64,000 nt of DNA from Propioniferax innocua (GTDB taxonomy: Bacteria > Actinomycetota > Actinomycetes > Propionibacteriales > Propionibacteriaceae), in assembly GCF_006716235.1 (NCBI RefSeq), contig NZ_VFOR01000001.1:1116001-1180000 (forward strand). Direction: 5' to 3'. Positions 56,195-64,000 of the stretch are shown one piece after another. Each line of letters opens with the position of its first letter. Positions within the stretch are counted from its first letter, which is position 1. The translations under genes were made by a program, and so were the position numbers. Under the pieces are notes generated by a model. That model saw nothing but the letters and a program-made list of their open reading frames with translations. It ran no database searches and was not told where the DNA came from.

Positions 56195-59100
56195 TCAGCG
56201 GAACTCGCCGAGATCGAAGTCATCCAGCGGGACGGACTCGCCGGTCCCGGTGCCGAAGTCGTAGTCGTACGCGTCATAGGACATGGTGTACGCCTGCGCC
56301 TTCGCTTCCGCAGTCGGCTCCACGCGGATGTTCCGGTAACGGTCCAAGCCGGTGCCGGCCGGGATGAGCTTGCCGAGGATCACGTTCTCCTTCAGGCCGA
56401 CGAGCGAATCGGACTTACCGTGGATCGCAGCGTCGGTGAGGACCTTGGTGGTCTCCTGGAACGATGCAGCCGACAGCCACGACTCGGTGGCAAGCGACGC
56501 CTTGGTGATGCCCATGAGCACTGGACGACCCGAAGCGGGCTGCCCGCCCTCGGCCACGACCTTGCGGTTCTCGGCCTCGAAGGCGGTGCGGTCGGCCCAG
56601 TCACCCGGAAGCATCGAGGTGTCACCCGACTCGATGACCGTCACACGACGGAGCATCTGACGGATGATGATCTCCAGATGCTTCTCGTGGATCGCAGCTC
56701 CCTGGGTGCCGTACACCTTCTGCACCTCGGCCACCAGATGCTCCTGGACCTTGCGGACGCCGAGGACACGCAGGACGTCCTGCGGGTCCAAGGTGCCGGC
56801 GGTGATGCGATGACCGACGGGCACGTGCTCACCATCAGACACCTCGAGGCGGGCACGGCGGTTGACCGGGATCTCCATCTCCTCATCCCCGTTGTCGGGG
56901 ATCAGGAAGACCTTGCGGGTGGTGCCCTCATCATCGATACGAATGCGTCCGGCGACCTCGGCGATCGGAGCCTTGCCGCGCGGCTGGCGGGCCTCGAACA
57001 GCTCCACCACACGGGGAAGACCCTGCGTGATGTCGTCACCGGCCACACCACCGGTGTGGAAGGTACGCATCGTGAGCTGGGTTCCCGGCTCACCGATCGA
57101 CTGTGCGGCGACGATACCCACGGCCTCACCGACATCAACGGTGTGCCCCGAGGCCAACGCGCGGCCATAGCACATGGCACAGGTGCCGGTCATGGCCTCA
57201 CAGGTCAACACCGAGCGCACCTTGACGGAGGTGATGCCCGATTCGATCAGCATCTCGATGTTGGCGTCGCTGAGATCGCTGCCGGCCGCCACGAGCACAT
57301 TGCCGTTGTCGTCGGCCACATCGACAGCCAGCGTCCGGGCGTAGACCGCGGTCTCGTTCTCCTCGTTCGGAACGAGGACGCCGTTCTCCTCCACCGCGAT
57401 GGTCTTCGTGAGGCCACGCTCGGTGCCACAGTCCTCCTCGCGGATGATGACATCCTGCGAGACGTCCACAAGACGGCGCGTCAGGTAACCGGAGTCAGCG
57501 GTACGCAGAGCGGTGTCGGCCTGTCCCTTACGGCCACCGTGCGTCGAGATGAAGTACTCGAGCACCGTGAGACCCTCACGGAAGTTCGACTTGATCGGAC
57601 GCGGGATGATCTCACCCTTCGGGTTGGCCACGAGACCTCGCATGGCGGCGATCTGACGCATCTGCGTCATGTTGCCGCGGGCGCCGGAGCTGATCATCAT
57701 CACGAACGGGTTCGTCGGCTCCCAGACATCCTCCATCGCCTTGGTGAGGACGCTGGTGGCTTCGGTCCAGATCTCGATGAGCTCCTGACGTCGCTCCTCT
57801 TCGGTGATCAGACCACGCTCGAACTGCTTGTCGATCTTCGTGCCACGCGACTCGTAGGAGGCGAGGATCTCCGGCTTGTTCGGCGGAACGAGAACGTCGG
57901 AGATCGACACGGTGACACCCGAGCGGGTGCCCCAGCGGTAACCGAGGTCCTTGAGCTCATCGAGCGTCGCAGCGACCTGGGCATTGGAGTAACGCTCGGC
58001 CAGGTTGTTGACGATACGACCGATCTGCTTCTTGCCCACACGCTCGGTGACGTACGGGTAATCGACCGGGAGCGTCTCGTTGAACAGGGCCTTGCCCAGG
58101 GTCGTCTCCAAGGTCAAGGATCCGTCGGCACGAAGCTCGTGGCCCTTCGGCGGCACCACGCCGGTGAGCCGCAGCCGGATCTTGGCGCCCATCTCGATCT
58201 CATGGCGGTCGAACGCCATGATCGCTTCACTGAGCGAGCTGAACGCGCGACCCTCACCCTTGGCACCATCGATCTGCTGGGTCAGGAAGTAGCCACCGAT
58301 GATCATCTCCTGCGAGGGAATGGTCACCGGACGGCCATCCGCCGGCTTCAGGATGTTGTTGGTCGACAGCATCAGCACGCGGGCCTCGGCCTGGGCCTCC
58401 GCCGACAGCGGCAGGTGCACAGCCATCTGGTCACCGTCGAAGTCGGCGTTGAAGGCCGCACACACCAGCGGATGGAGCTGGATGGCCTTGCCCTCGATGA
58501 GCTGCGGCTCGAAGGCCTGGATACCGAGGCGGTGCAGCGTCGGTGCACGGTTCAGCAGAACCGGATGTTCGGCGATGACCTCTTCGAGGACGTCCCACAC
58601 CACAGGCCGCTGGCGGTCGACCATGCGCTTGGCCGACTTGATGTTCTGCGCGTGGTTGAGGTCGTCCAGACGCTTCATGACGAAAGGCTTGAACAGCTCC
58701 AGAGCCATGGCCTTGGGCAGACCGCACTGGTGCAGCTTGAGCTGTGGCCCAGCCACGATCACCGAACGACCGGAGTAGTCCACACGCTTGCCGAGCAGGT
58801 TCTGACGGAAACGCCCCTGCTTGCCCTTGAGCATGTCGGAGATCGACTTCAACGGGCGGTTGCCCGGACCGGAGACCGGTCGGCCACGACGGCCGTTGTC
58901 GAACAACGAGTCCACGGCCTCCTGCAACATGCGCTTCTCGTTGTCGACGATGATCTCGGGCGCACCGAGGTCGAGCAGACGCTTGAGGCGGTTGTTGCGG
59001 TTGATCACGCGGCGGTACAGATCGTTGAGGTCGGAGGTCGCAAAACGACCACCATCGAGCTGCACCATCGGACGCAGATCCGGCGGGATGACCGGCACGC

Positions 59101-60046
59101 AGTCCAGCACCATGCCCACCGGGCTGTTGTCGGCGGCGAGGAAGGCCGAGACGACCTTCAGACGCTTGAGCGCGCGGGTCTTGCGCTGCCCCTTGCCGTT
59201 GCGGATGGTGTTGCGCAGATTCTCAGCCTCGGCCTGCAGGTCGAAGGTCTGCAGACGCTTCTGGATGGCCTCCGCGCCGCGGTAGCCCTCGAAGTACTTG
59301 CCGAAGCGCCTGACCATCTCGCGGTAGAGGATCTCGTCACCTTCAAGGTCCTGGACCTTGAGCGACTTGAAGCGGTTCCAGGCGGCGTCGAGACGGTCAA
59401 GTTCCTTCTTGGCGCCATCCCGAAGGTGCTTGAGCTCCTTCTCGGCGGCGTCCTTGACCTTCTTCTTCTTGTTCTCGTCGGCGCCCGCCTCCTCAAGCTC
59501 GGCGAGATCCTCCTCGAGCTTCTTCATCCGCTTGGCGAGGTCGTTGTCGCGCTGAGCGGCACGCTGCTGACGCTCGACATCCACCTTGCCCTCGAGCGAG
59601 GACAGATCGCGGTGACGAGCATCCTCGTCCACGGCGGTGATCATGTACGCGGCGAAGTAGATGACCTTTTCGAGGTCCTTCGGCGCGATGTCGAGCAGAT
59701 AGCCCAGACGCGAGGGAACGCCCTTGAAGTACCAGATGTGTGTGACCGGAGCAGCCAGCTCGATGTGGCCCATCCGTTCACGACGCACGCTGGCACGGGT
59801 CACCTCGACGCCACAGCGTTCACAGATGATGCCCTTGAAGCGGACACGCTTGTACTTGCCGCAGTAGCACTCCCAGTCGCGGGTGGGGCCGAAGATCTTC
59901 TCGCAGAACAGGCCGTCACGCTCGGGCTTGAGAGTGCGGTAGTTGATGGTCTCGGGCTTCTTCACCTCGCCGTGGGACCAACCGCGGATCTCGTCCGCGG
60001 TGGCCAGGCCGATGCGTAGTTCGTCGAAGAAGTTCACGTCGAGCAC
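56195..60046 (-). CDS. rpoC: RNA polymerase beta' subunit
   Basis: A 1,283-residue catalytic subunit. Zinc-binding Cys cluster [20 protein letters not shown], the Mg-binding NADFDGD ([14 protein letters not shown]), the trigger-loop region and a second zinc site ([19 protein letters not shown]) are present. The Lys/Glu-rich coiled insert near residues 150-230 is the actinobacterial type. GTG start at 60046 after AAGGATTAGG. It is 58 nt downstream of rpoB. Confidence 0.98.
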   Translation of the reverse strand: MLDVNFFDELRIGLATADEIRGWSHGEVKKPETINYRTLKPERDGLFCEKIFGPTRDWECYCGKYKRVRFKGIICERCGVEVTRASVRRERMGHIELAAPVTHIWYFKGVPSRLGYLLDIAPKDLEKVIYFAAYMITAVDEDARHRDLSSLEGKVDVERQQRAAQRDNDLAKRMKKLEEDLAELEEAGADENKKKKVKDAAEKELKHLRDGAKKELDRLDAAWNRFKSLKVQDLEGDEILYREMVRRFGKYFEGYRGAEAIQKRLQTFDLQAEAENLRNTIRNGKGQRKTRALKRLKVVSAFLAADNSPVGMVLDCVPVIPPDLRPMVQLDGGRFATSDLNDLYRRVINRNNRLKRLLDLGAPEIIVDNEKRMLQEAVDSLFDNGRRGRPVSGPGNRPLKSISDMLKGKQGRFRQNLLGKRVDYSGRSVIVAGPQLKLHQCGLPKAMALELFKPFVMKRLDDLNHAQNIKSAKRMVDRQRPVVWDVLEEVIAEHPVLLNRAPTLHRLGIQAFEPQLIEGKAIQLHPLVCAAFNADFDGDQMAVHLPLSAEAQAEARVLMLSTNNILKPADGRPVTIPSQEMIIGGYFLTQQIDGAKGEGRAFSSLSEAIMAFDRHEIEMGAKIRLRLTGVVPPKGHELRADGSLTLETTLGKALFNETLPVDYPYVTERVGKKQIGRIVNNLAERYSNAQVAATLDELKDLGYRWGTRSGVTVSISDVLVPPNKPEILASYESRGTKIDKQFERGLITEEERRQELIEIWTEATSVLTKAMEDVWEPTNPFVMMISSGARGNMTQMRQIAAMRGLVANPKGEIIPRPIKSNFREGLTVLEYFISTHGGRKGQADTALRTADSGYLTRRLVDVSQDVIIREEDCGTERGLTKTIAVEENGVLVPNEENETAVYARTLAVDVADDNGNVLVAAGSDLSDANIEMLIESGITSVKVRSVLTCEAMTGTCAMCYGRALASGHTVDVGEAVGIVAAQSIGEPGTQLTMRTFHTGGVAGDDITQGLPRVVELFEARQPRGKAPIAEVAGRIRIDDEGTTRKVFLIPDNGDEEMEIPVNRRARLEVSDGEHVPVGHRITAGTLDPQDVLRVLGVRKVQEHLVAEVQKVYGTQGAAIHEKHLEIIIRQMLRRVTVIESGDTSMLPGDWADRTAFEAENRKVVAEGGQPASGRPVLMGITKASLATESWLSAASFQETTKVLTDAAIHGKSDSLVGLKENVILGKLIPAGTGLDRYRNIRVEPTAEAKAQAYTMSYDAYDYDFGTGTGESVPLDDFDLGEFR

Positions 60047-60104
60047 GTTTGTTACCTAATCCTTCGTTGAATGAAGTATGTGGAGGGTTTGACGCTCTGC
60101 GCGA

Positions 60105-63100
60105 TCAAACTTCTTCGACGCCGGCGAAGCCCTCGCCGGGGCGACGCGACAGGTCGATACCGAACTCCTCGGTCGCCCGGAAGTTCTCCTCGTCACTCTC
60201 ACGGAGCTCGACGAGCGATCCGTCGGAGCTGAGCACCTCGACGTTCAGGCACAAGGACTTCATCTCCTTGACAAGCACCTTGAACGACTCGGGGATGCCC
60301 GGCTCGGGGATGTTCTCGCCCTTGACGATCGCCTCATACACCTTGACGCGACCCTGCACGTCATCGGACTTGATCGTCAGCAGCTCCTGAAGCGCCCACG
60401 CGGCACCGTAGGCCTCGAGGGCCCACACCTCCATCTCACCGAAGCGCTGGCCACCGAACTGGGCCTTACCGCCGAGCGGCTGCTGGGTGATCATGGAGTA
60501 CGGGCCGGTGGAGCGCGCGTGGATCTTGTCGTCCACCAAGTGGTGCAGCTTCAGCATGTACATGTAGCCCACACCGATCGGGTCGGGGTAGGGCTCGCCT
60601 GAACGCCCGTCGAACAGCTGTGCCTTGCCCTGACCATCGACCATCTGCATGCCGTCACGGTTCGGAAGGCCATGTTCGAGCAGCCCCTGGATCTCCTCGG
60701 GGTTGGCGCCGTCGAACACCGGCGTCGCGAGACGCTGGTTGCCCTCGACGTAGCCGAGACCGACCTCACGCATGCGCTCGGCCCACGGTTCGTCGACCTC
60801 GGTGATGTCCCAACCGGTCTTGGCGATCCAGCCGAAGTGCAGCTCGAGCACCTGCCCGATGTTCATTCGCGAGGGAACACCGAGCGGGTTGAGCACGATG
60901 TCCACCGGAGTGCCGTCCGGCAGGAACGGCATGTCCTCCACCGGCAGGATCTTGGCGATGACGCCCTTGTTGCCGTGGCGTCCGGCGAGCTTGTCGCCGT
61001 CGGAGATCTTGCGCTTCTGGGCGACGTAGACGCGAACCATCTGGTTGACACCCGGCGAGAGCTCATCGCCCTCATCCCGGTCGAAGACGCGCACGCCGAT
61101 GACCGTTCCGGACTCACCGTGCGGCACCTTCATCGAGGTGTCGCGGACCTCACGTGCCTTCTCGCCGAAGATGGCGCGCAGCAGACGCTCCTCCGGGGTC
61201 AGCTCGGTCTCACCCTTGGGCGTGACCTTGCCCACGAGCACATCCCCGGTACCGACCTCGGCGCCGATGCGGATGATGCCGCGCTCATCGAGATTGGAGA
61301 GGGCCTCCTCGGAGACATTCGGGATGTCCCGCGTGATCTCCTCGGCCCCCAGCTTGGTGTCGCGGGCGTCCACCTCGTGCTCCTCGATATGGATCGAGGT
61401 CAGCACGTCGTCCTGGACGATGCGCTGCGAAAGGATGATCGCATCCTCGAAGTTGTAGCCCTCCCAAGGCATGAACGCCACCAGCAGGTTGCGCCCCAGC
61501 GCCATCTCGGCACCGTCGGTGCAGGGCCCGTCGGCCAGCGGAGTGCCGGGGACGACGCGATCGCCGACAGAGACCAGCGGACGCTGGTTGGTGCAGGTGC
61601 CCTGATTGGCGCGACGGAACTTGGCCAGGCGGTAGGTCTGGTAGGTGCCGTCGTCACAGGTCACATCGATCATGTCGCCGGTCACCTGGCTGACCACACC
61701 GGCCTTGGCGGCCACCGTGACGTCGCCGGCGTCGACCGCGCCGCGATACTCCATGCCGGTGCCCACGAAGGGGGCCTCGGCACGGACGAGGGGAACGGCC
61801 TGACGCTGCATGTTGGCGCCCATGAGCGCACGTGAGGCGTCGTCGTGCTCGAGGAAGGGGATCATGGCCGTCGCGACCGACACCATCTGGCGCGGCGAGA
61901 CGTCCATGTACTGGACCTCTTCCTTGGGGATCGTGTCGACGTCTCCCTCACGCTTGCGGACCAGGACGCGGTCCTCAGCGAACGACATGTCGTCGTTCAA
62001 CTTGGCGTTGGCCTGGGCGATGACGTAGCGATCCTCCTCATCTGCGGTGAGGTAATCGATGTTGTCGGTGACGTAGCCATTCTCGACGCGACGGTACGGC
62101 GTCTCGATGAAGCCGAACGCGTTGACGCGACCGAAGGACGCGAGCGAACCGATGAGGCCGATGTTCGGACCCTCAGGGGTCTCGATCGGACACATACGGC
62201 CGTAGTGGGAGGGGTGGACGTCTCGGACTTCCATACCGGCACGGTCACGCGACAGACCACCCGGGCCGAGCGCCGAGAGACGACGCTTGTGCGTCAAACC
62301 GGCGACGGGGTTGGTCTGATCCATGAACTGCGAAAGCTGGGAGGTGCCGAAGAATTCACGCAGCGCCGCCACGACAGGACGAATGTTGATCAGCGTCTGC
62401 GGCGTGATCGCCTCGATGTCCTGCGTCGTCATGCGGTCGCGAACCACACGCTCCATGCGCCCCAGGCCGGTGCGGAGCTGGTTTTGGATCAGCTCGCCCA
62501 CCGTGCGCAGACGACGGTTGCCGAAGTGGTCGATGTCGTCGAGCTCGACGAGGACGTCATCATTCATCTCGGTGCGCCCCTCATGGAGGCTCACCACGTA
62601 CTTGATGGCGGCGACGATGTCGTCGATCGTCAGCACCTGCTGGTCGAAGGCCTCGGTGGTACCGAGCTTCTTGTTGATCTTGTAGCGCCCGACCTTGGCG
62701 AGGTCGTACCGCTTCGGATTGAAGTAGTAATTCTCGATCAGCGTCTGCGCGGCTTCACGGTTCGGCGGATCTCCCGGGCGAAGCTTGCGGTAGATGTCGA
62801 GCAGCGCGTCGTCTTGGCCGGTTGTGGTGTCCTTCTCCAGCGTCTGACGCATGGACTCGAACTCGCCGAACTCCTCGAGGATCTGCTCGTTGGTCCAGCC
62901 GAGGGCCTTGAGCAGCACGGTGACGTTCTGCTTGCGCTTGCGGTCCAGACGCACACCGACGGTGTCGCGCTTGTCGACCTCGAACTCCAGCCAGGCCCCA
63001 CGCGAGGGGATCACCTTGCAGGTGTAGATGTCCTTGTCGGACGTCTTGTCGGGAGTGCGCTCGAAGTAGACGCCGGGTGAGCGAACAAGCTGGGACACCA

Positions 63101-63584
63101 CGACGCGCTCGGTACCGTTGATGACGAAGGTTCCCTGCGCGGTCATCAGCGGGAAGTCGCCCATGAACACCGTCTGCGACTTGATCTCGCCGGTCTCATT
63201 GTTCATGAACTCCGCGGTGACGAACAGCGGGGCCGCATACGTGACGTCGCGTTCCTTGCACTCATCGACGGTGAACTTCGGCTCCTCGAAGCGATGGTTG
63301 CTGAACGACAGCGACATGCTGTTGTGGAGCTGGTTCTCGATCGGCGAGATCTCCTCGAAGATCTCTTCGAGACCCGATTTGGTGTTCACATCGGTTCGTC
63401 CGGCTTCGAGGGCCTGCTCGACCCGGTCACGCCAGACCTGGCTACCGATCAGCCAGTCGAACGAATCGACCTGCAGGTCCAGCAGGTCCGGAACCTCAAG
63501 AGGCTCGGAGATCTTCGCGAAGGAAATCCGGCCCGTGGGCGAGATGACGTTCGTATTCTTCAAAGCAGTGCGCGAGGCGGCCAA
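60105..63584 (-). CDS. rpoB: RNA polymerase beta subunit
   Basis: A 1,159-residue subunit. The rifampicin region [33 protein letters not shown] has wild-type residues at the positions that usually confer resistance. C-terminal [29 protein letters not shown] is intact. TTG at 63584 ([14 protein letters not shown]) is chosen because GGAAGGA precedes it and it matches the actinobacterial N-terminus; the frame runs on to a TTG at 63668, which is probably leader. Confidence 0.97.
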   Translation of the reverse strand: MAASRTALKNTNVISPTGRISFAKISEPLEVPDLLDLQVDSFDWLIGSQVWRDRVEQALEAGRTDVNTKSGLEEIFEEISPIENQLHNSMSLSFSNHRFEEPKFTVDECKERDVTYAAPLFVTAEFMNNETGEIKSQTVFMGDFPLMTAQGTFVINGTERVVVSQLVRSPGVYFERTPDKTSDKDIYTCKVIPSRGAWLEFEVDKRDTVGVRLDRKRKQNVTVLLKALGWTNEQILEEFGEFESMRQTLEKDTTTGQDDALLDIYRKLRPGDPPNREAAQTLIENYYFNPKRYDLAKVGRYKINKKLGTTEAFDQQVLTIDDIVAAIKYVVSLHEGRTEMNDDVLVELDDIDHFGNRRLRTVGELIQNQLRTGLGRMERVVRDRMTTQDIEAITPQTLINIRPVVAALREFFGTSQLSQFMDQTNPVAGLTHKRRLSALGPGGLSRDRAGMEVRDVHPSHYGRMCPIETPEGPNIGLIGSLASFGRVNAFGFIETPYRRVENGYVTDNIDYLTADEEDRYVIAQANAKLNDDMSFAEDRVLVRKREGDVDTIPKEEVQYMDVSPRQMVSVATAMIPFLEHDDASRALMGANMQRQAVPLVRAEAPFVGTGMEYRGAVDAGDVTVAAKAGVVSQVTGDMIDVTCDDGTYQTYRLAKFRRANQGTCTNQRPLVSVGDRVVPGTPLADGPCTDGAEMALGRNLLVAFMPWEGYNFEDAIILSQRIVQDDVLTSIHIEEHEVDARDTKLGAEEITRDIPNVSEEALSNLDERGIIRIGAEVGTGDVLVGKVTPKGETELTPEERLLRAIFGEKAREVRDTSMKVPHGESGTVIGVRVFDRDEGDELSPGVNQMVRVYVAQKRKISDGDKLAGRHGNKGVIAKILPVEDMPFLPDGTPVDIVLNPLGVPSRMNIGQVLELHFGWIAKTGWDITEVDEPWAERMREVGLGYVEGNQRLATPVFDGANPEEIQGLLEHGLPNRDGMQMVDGQGKAQLFDGRSGEPYPDPIGVGYMYMLKLHHLVDDKIHARSTGPYSMITQQPLGGKAQFGGQRFGEMEVWALEAYGAAWALQELLTIKSDDVQGRVKVYEAIVKGENIPEPGIPESFKVLVKEMKSLCLNVEVLSSDGSLVELRESDEENFRATEEFGIDLSRRPGEGFAGVEEV

Positions 63585-63674
63585 CAGCTTGGTCCTTCCA
63601 AGAACTCGCTTGTTCTGGCATGACAAGCGGCCCGCGTCAAGCGCGGGACGGGTCACGACATGGGGCAAGATGCC

Positions 63675-63719
63675 ACGCTACACCGGAAACCCCAGAGGAT
63701 GCAAGCAGCGAAGAGTATA
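63675..63719 (-). promoter_or_regulatory. Putative tandem promoters of rpoBC
   Basis: Minus-strand TTGCAT (63704-63699), 18-nt spacer, TAGCGT (63680-63675); and a second -10-like TATACT (63719-63714) just upstream with a poor -35. They fall in the 214-bp gap between rpoB and the next upstream gene. Confidence 0.45.
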
Positions 63720-63798
63720 GCGACGACTTCGCCCGTCGACGCCGTATCGACCCGGCACGGCGCGTCGCAGCATCCGGGCGGCCCGCCGCTCCCGCGGC

Positions 63799-64000
63799 TC
63801 AGCCCTGATCGCCCTCACTGCGGGGAAACCGCACCGAACACCATCCGGGGCCCGCGAAGGGGCTCAACCCAACCTCGCCGTCTCCTCCGAGCGCAGTCCA
63901 GAGCCGCTGGGTCATCCCGAGATGCATGCTGCACACGACCTCCGGGTTCTCGCGCGCGGCGTCCAACACCGGACAGGTCAGCAGATGGACCCCTTCGGCG
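63799..64000 (-). CDS. Cys-rich HTH regulator, C-terminal part
   Basis: The last 66 codons of a leftward gene whose start is outside the window. The frame reads LLTCPVLDAARENPEVVCSMHLGMTQRLW, then PFAGPGWCSVRF. The spaced cysteines and histidine (C-x12-C-x2-H, then a later Cys) resemble the metal or Fe-S binding tail of SufR/ArsR-like regulators found in Actinomycetota. Identification is limited by the short length. Confidence 0.6.
   Translation of the reverse strand, partial: AEGVHLLTCPVLDAARENPEVVCSMHLGMTQRLWTALGGDGEVGLSPFAGPGWCSVRFPRSEGDQG

Noticed and set aside
56420-60019. 1,199-codon plus-strand open frame opposite rpoC
   Set aside because: Exact antisense of rpoC; composition rich in His/Leu/Arg and no known family.

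Overview
This 64-kb window is high-GC chromosomal DNA from an actinobacterium, probably in or near the Propionibacteriales. The basis is the base composition, frequent GTG/TTG starts with GGAGG-type ribosome sites, the actinobacterial form of RpoB/RpoC and the ribosomal proteins, a leucine-catabolism cluster like that of mycobacteria, and DUF2752/dispanin and DUF11 surface-protein genes. The genus is not resolved from sequence alone.

The backbone is the rpo-str-S10 ribosomal region, read leftward: rpoB-rpoC (63.6-56.2 kb), rpsL-rpsG-fusA-tuf (24.4-20.0 kb) and rpsJ-rplC-rplD-rplW-rplB-rpsS-rplV-rpsC-rplP-rpmC-rpsQ (11.5-6.1 kb). Accessory DNA splits it: about 31.7 kb between rpoC and rpsL, and about 8.4 kb between tuf and rpsJ.

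Left end (0-6 kb): the end of a siderophore-type ABC ATPase gene overlapping a FhuF-like reductase gene; a sulfide-detoxification operon (persulfide dioxygenase-rhodanese fusion plus TauE/SafE exporter) behind a CsoR/CstR-type operator; glpX; and a nuclease-like AbiEi/DUF559 gene bounded by two inverted copies of a 43-bp hairpin. Between tuf and rpsJ lie an acyltransferase, treY, two secreted proteins with sortase-like motifs (one a thioester/TQXA adhesin with a long EPTPTPTP stalk) and a DUF2752-dispanin pair.

The rpoC-rpsL interval holds rpiB, a CapA-like lipoprotein, a P-loop kinase, an aldo/keto reductase, and a divergently regulated leucine/branched acyl-CoA cluster (methylcrotonyl-CoA carboxylase, acyl-CoA dehydrogenase, MaoC hydratase, CitE-like lyase, acyl-CoA ligase, TetR). 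It continues with a 2,890-residue DUF11-repeat wall protein, trmL, a CmtR-like metal sensor with a CDF exporter, and a complete three-component Rieske dioxygenase operon with VOC, ABM-like and SDR enzymes, a TetR regulator, a clear promoter/operator and 22-bp iterons.

The most unusual signals are the hairpin-bounded AbiEi/DUF559 unit, a second dispersed hairpin repeat found between convergent genes at 16.8 and 56.1 kb, the Rieske/VOC/ABM operon, and the palindromic metal-sensor operator that overlaps an apparently leaderless start codon. No rRNA, tRNA, CRISPR array, transposase or integrase was recognised.
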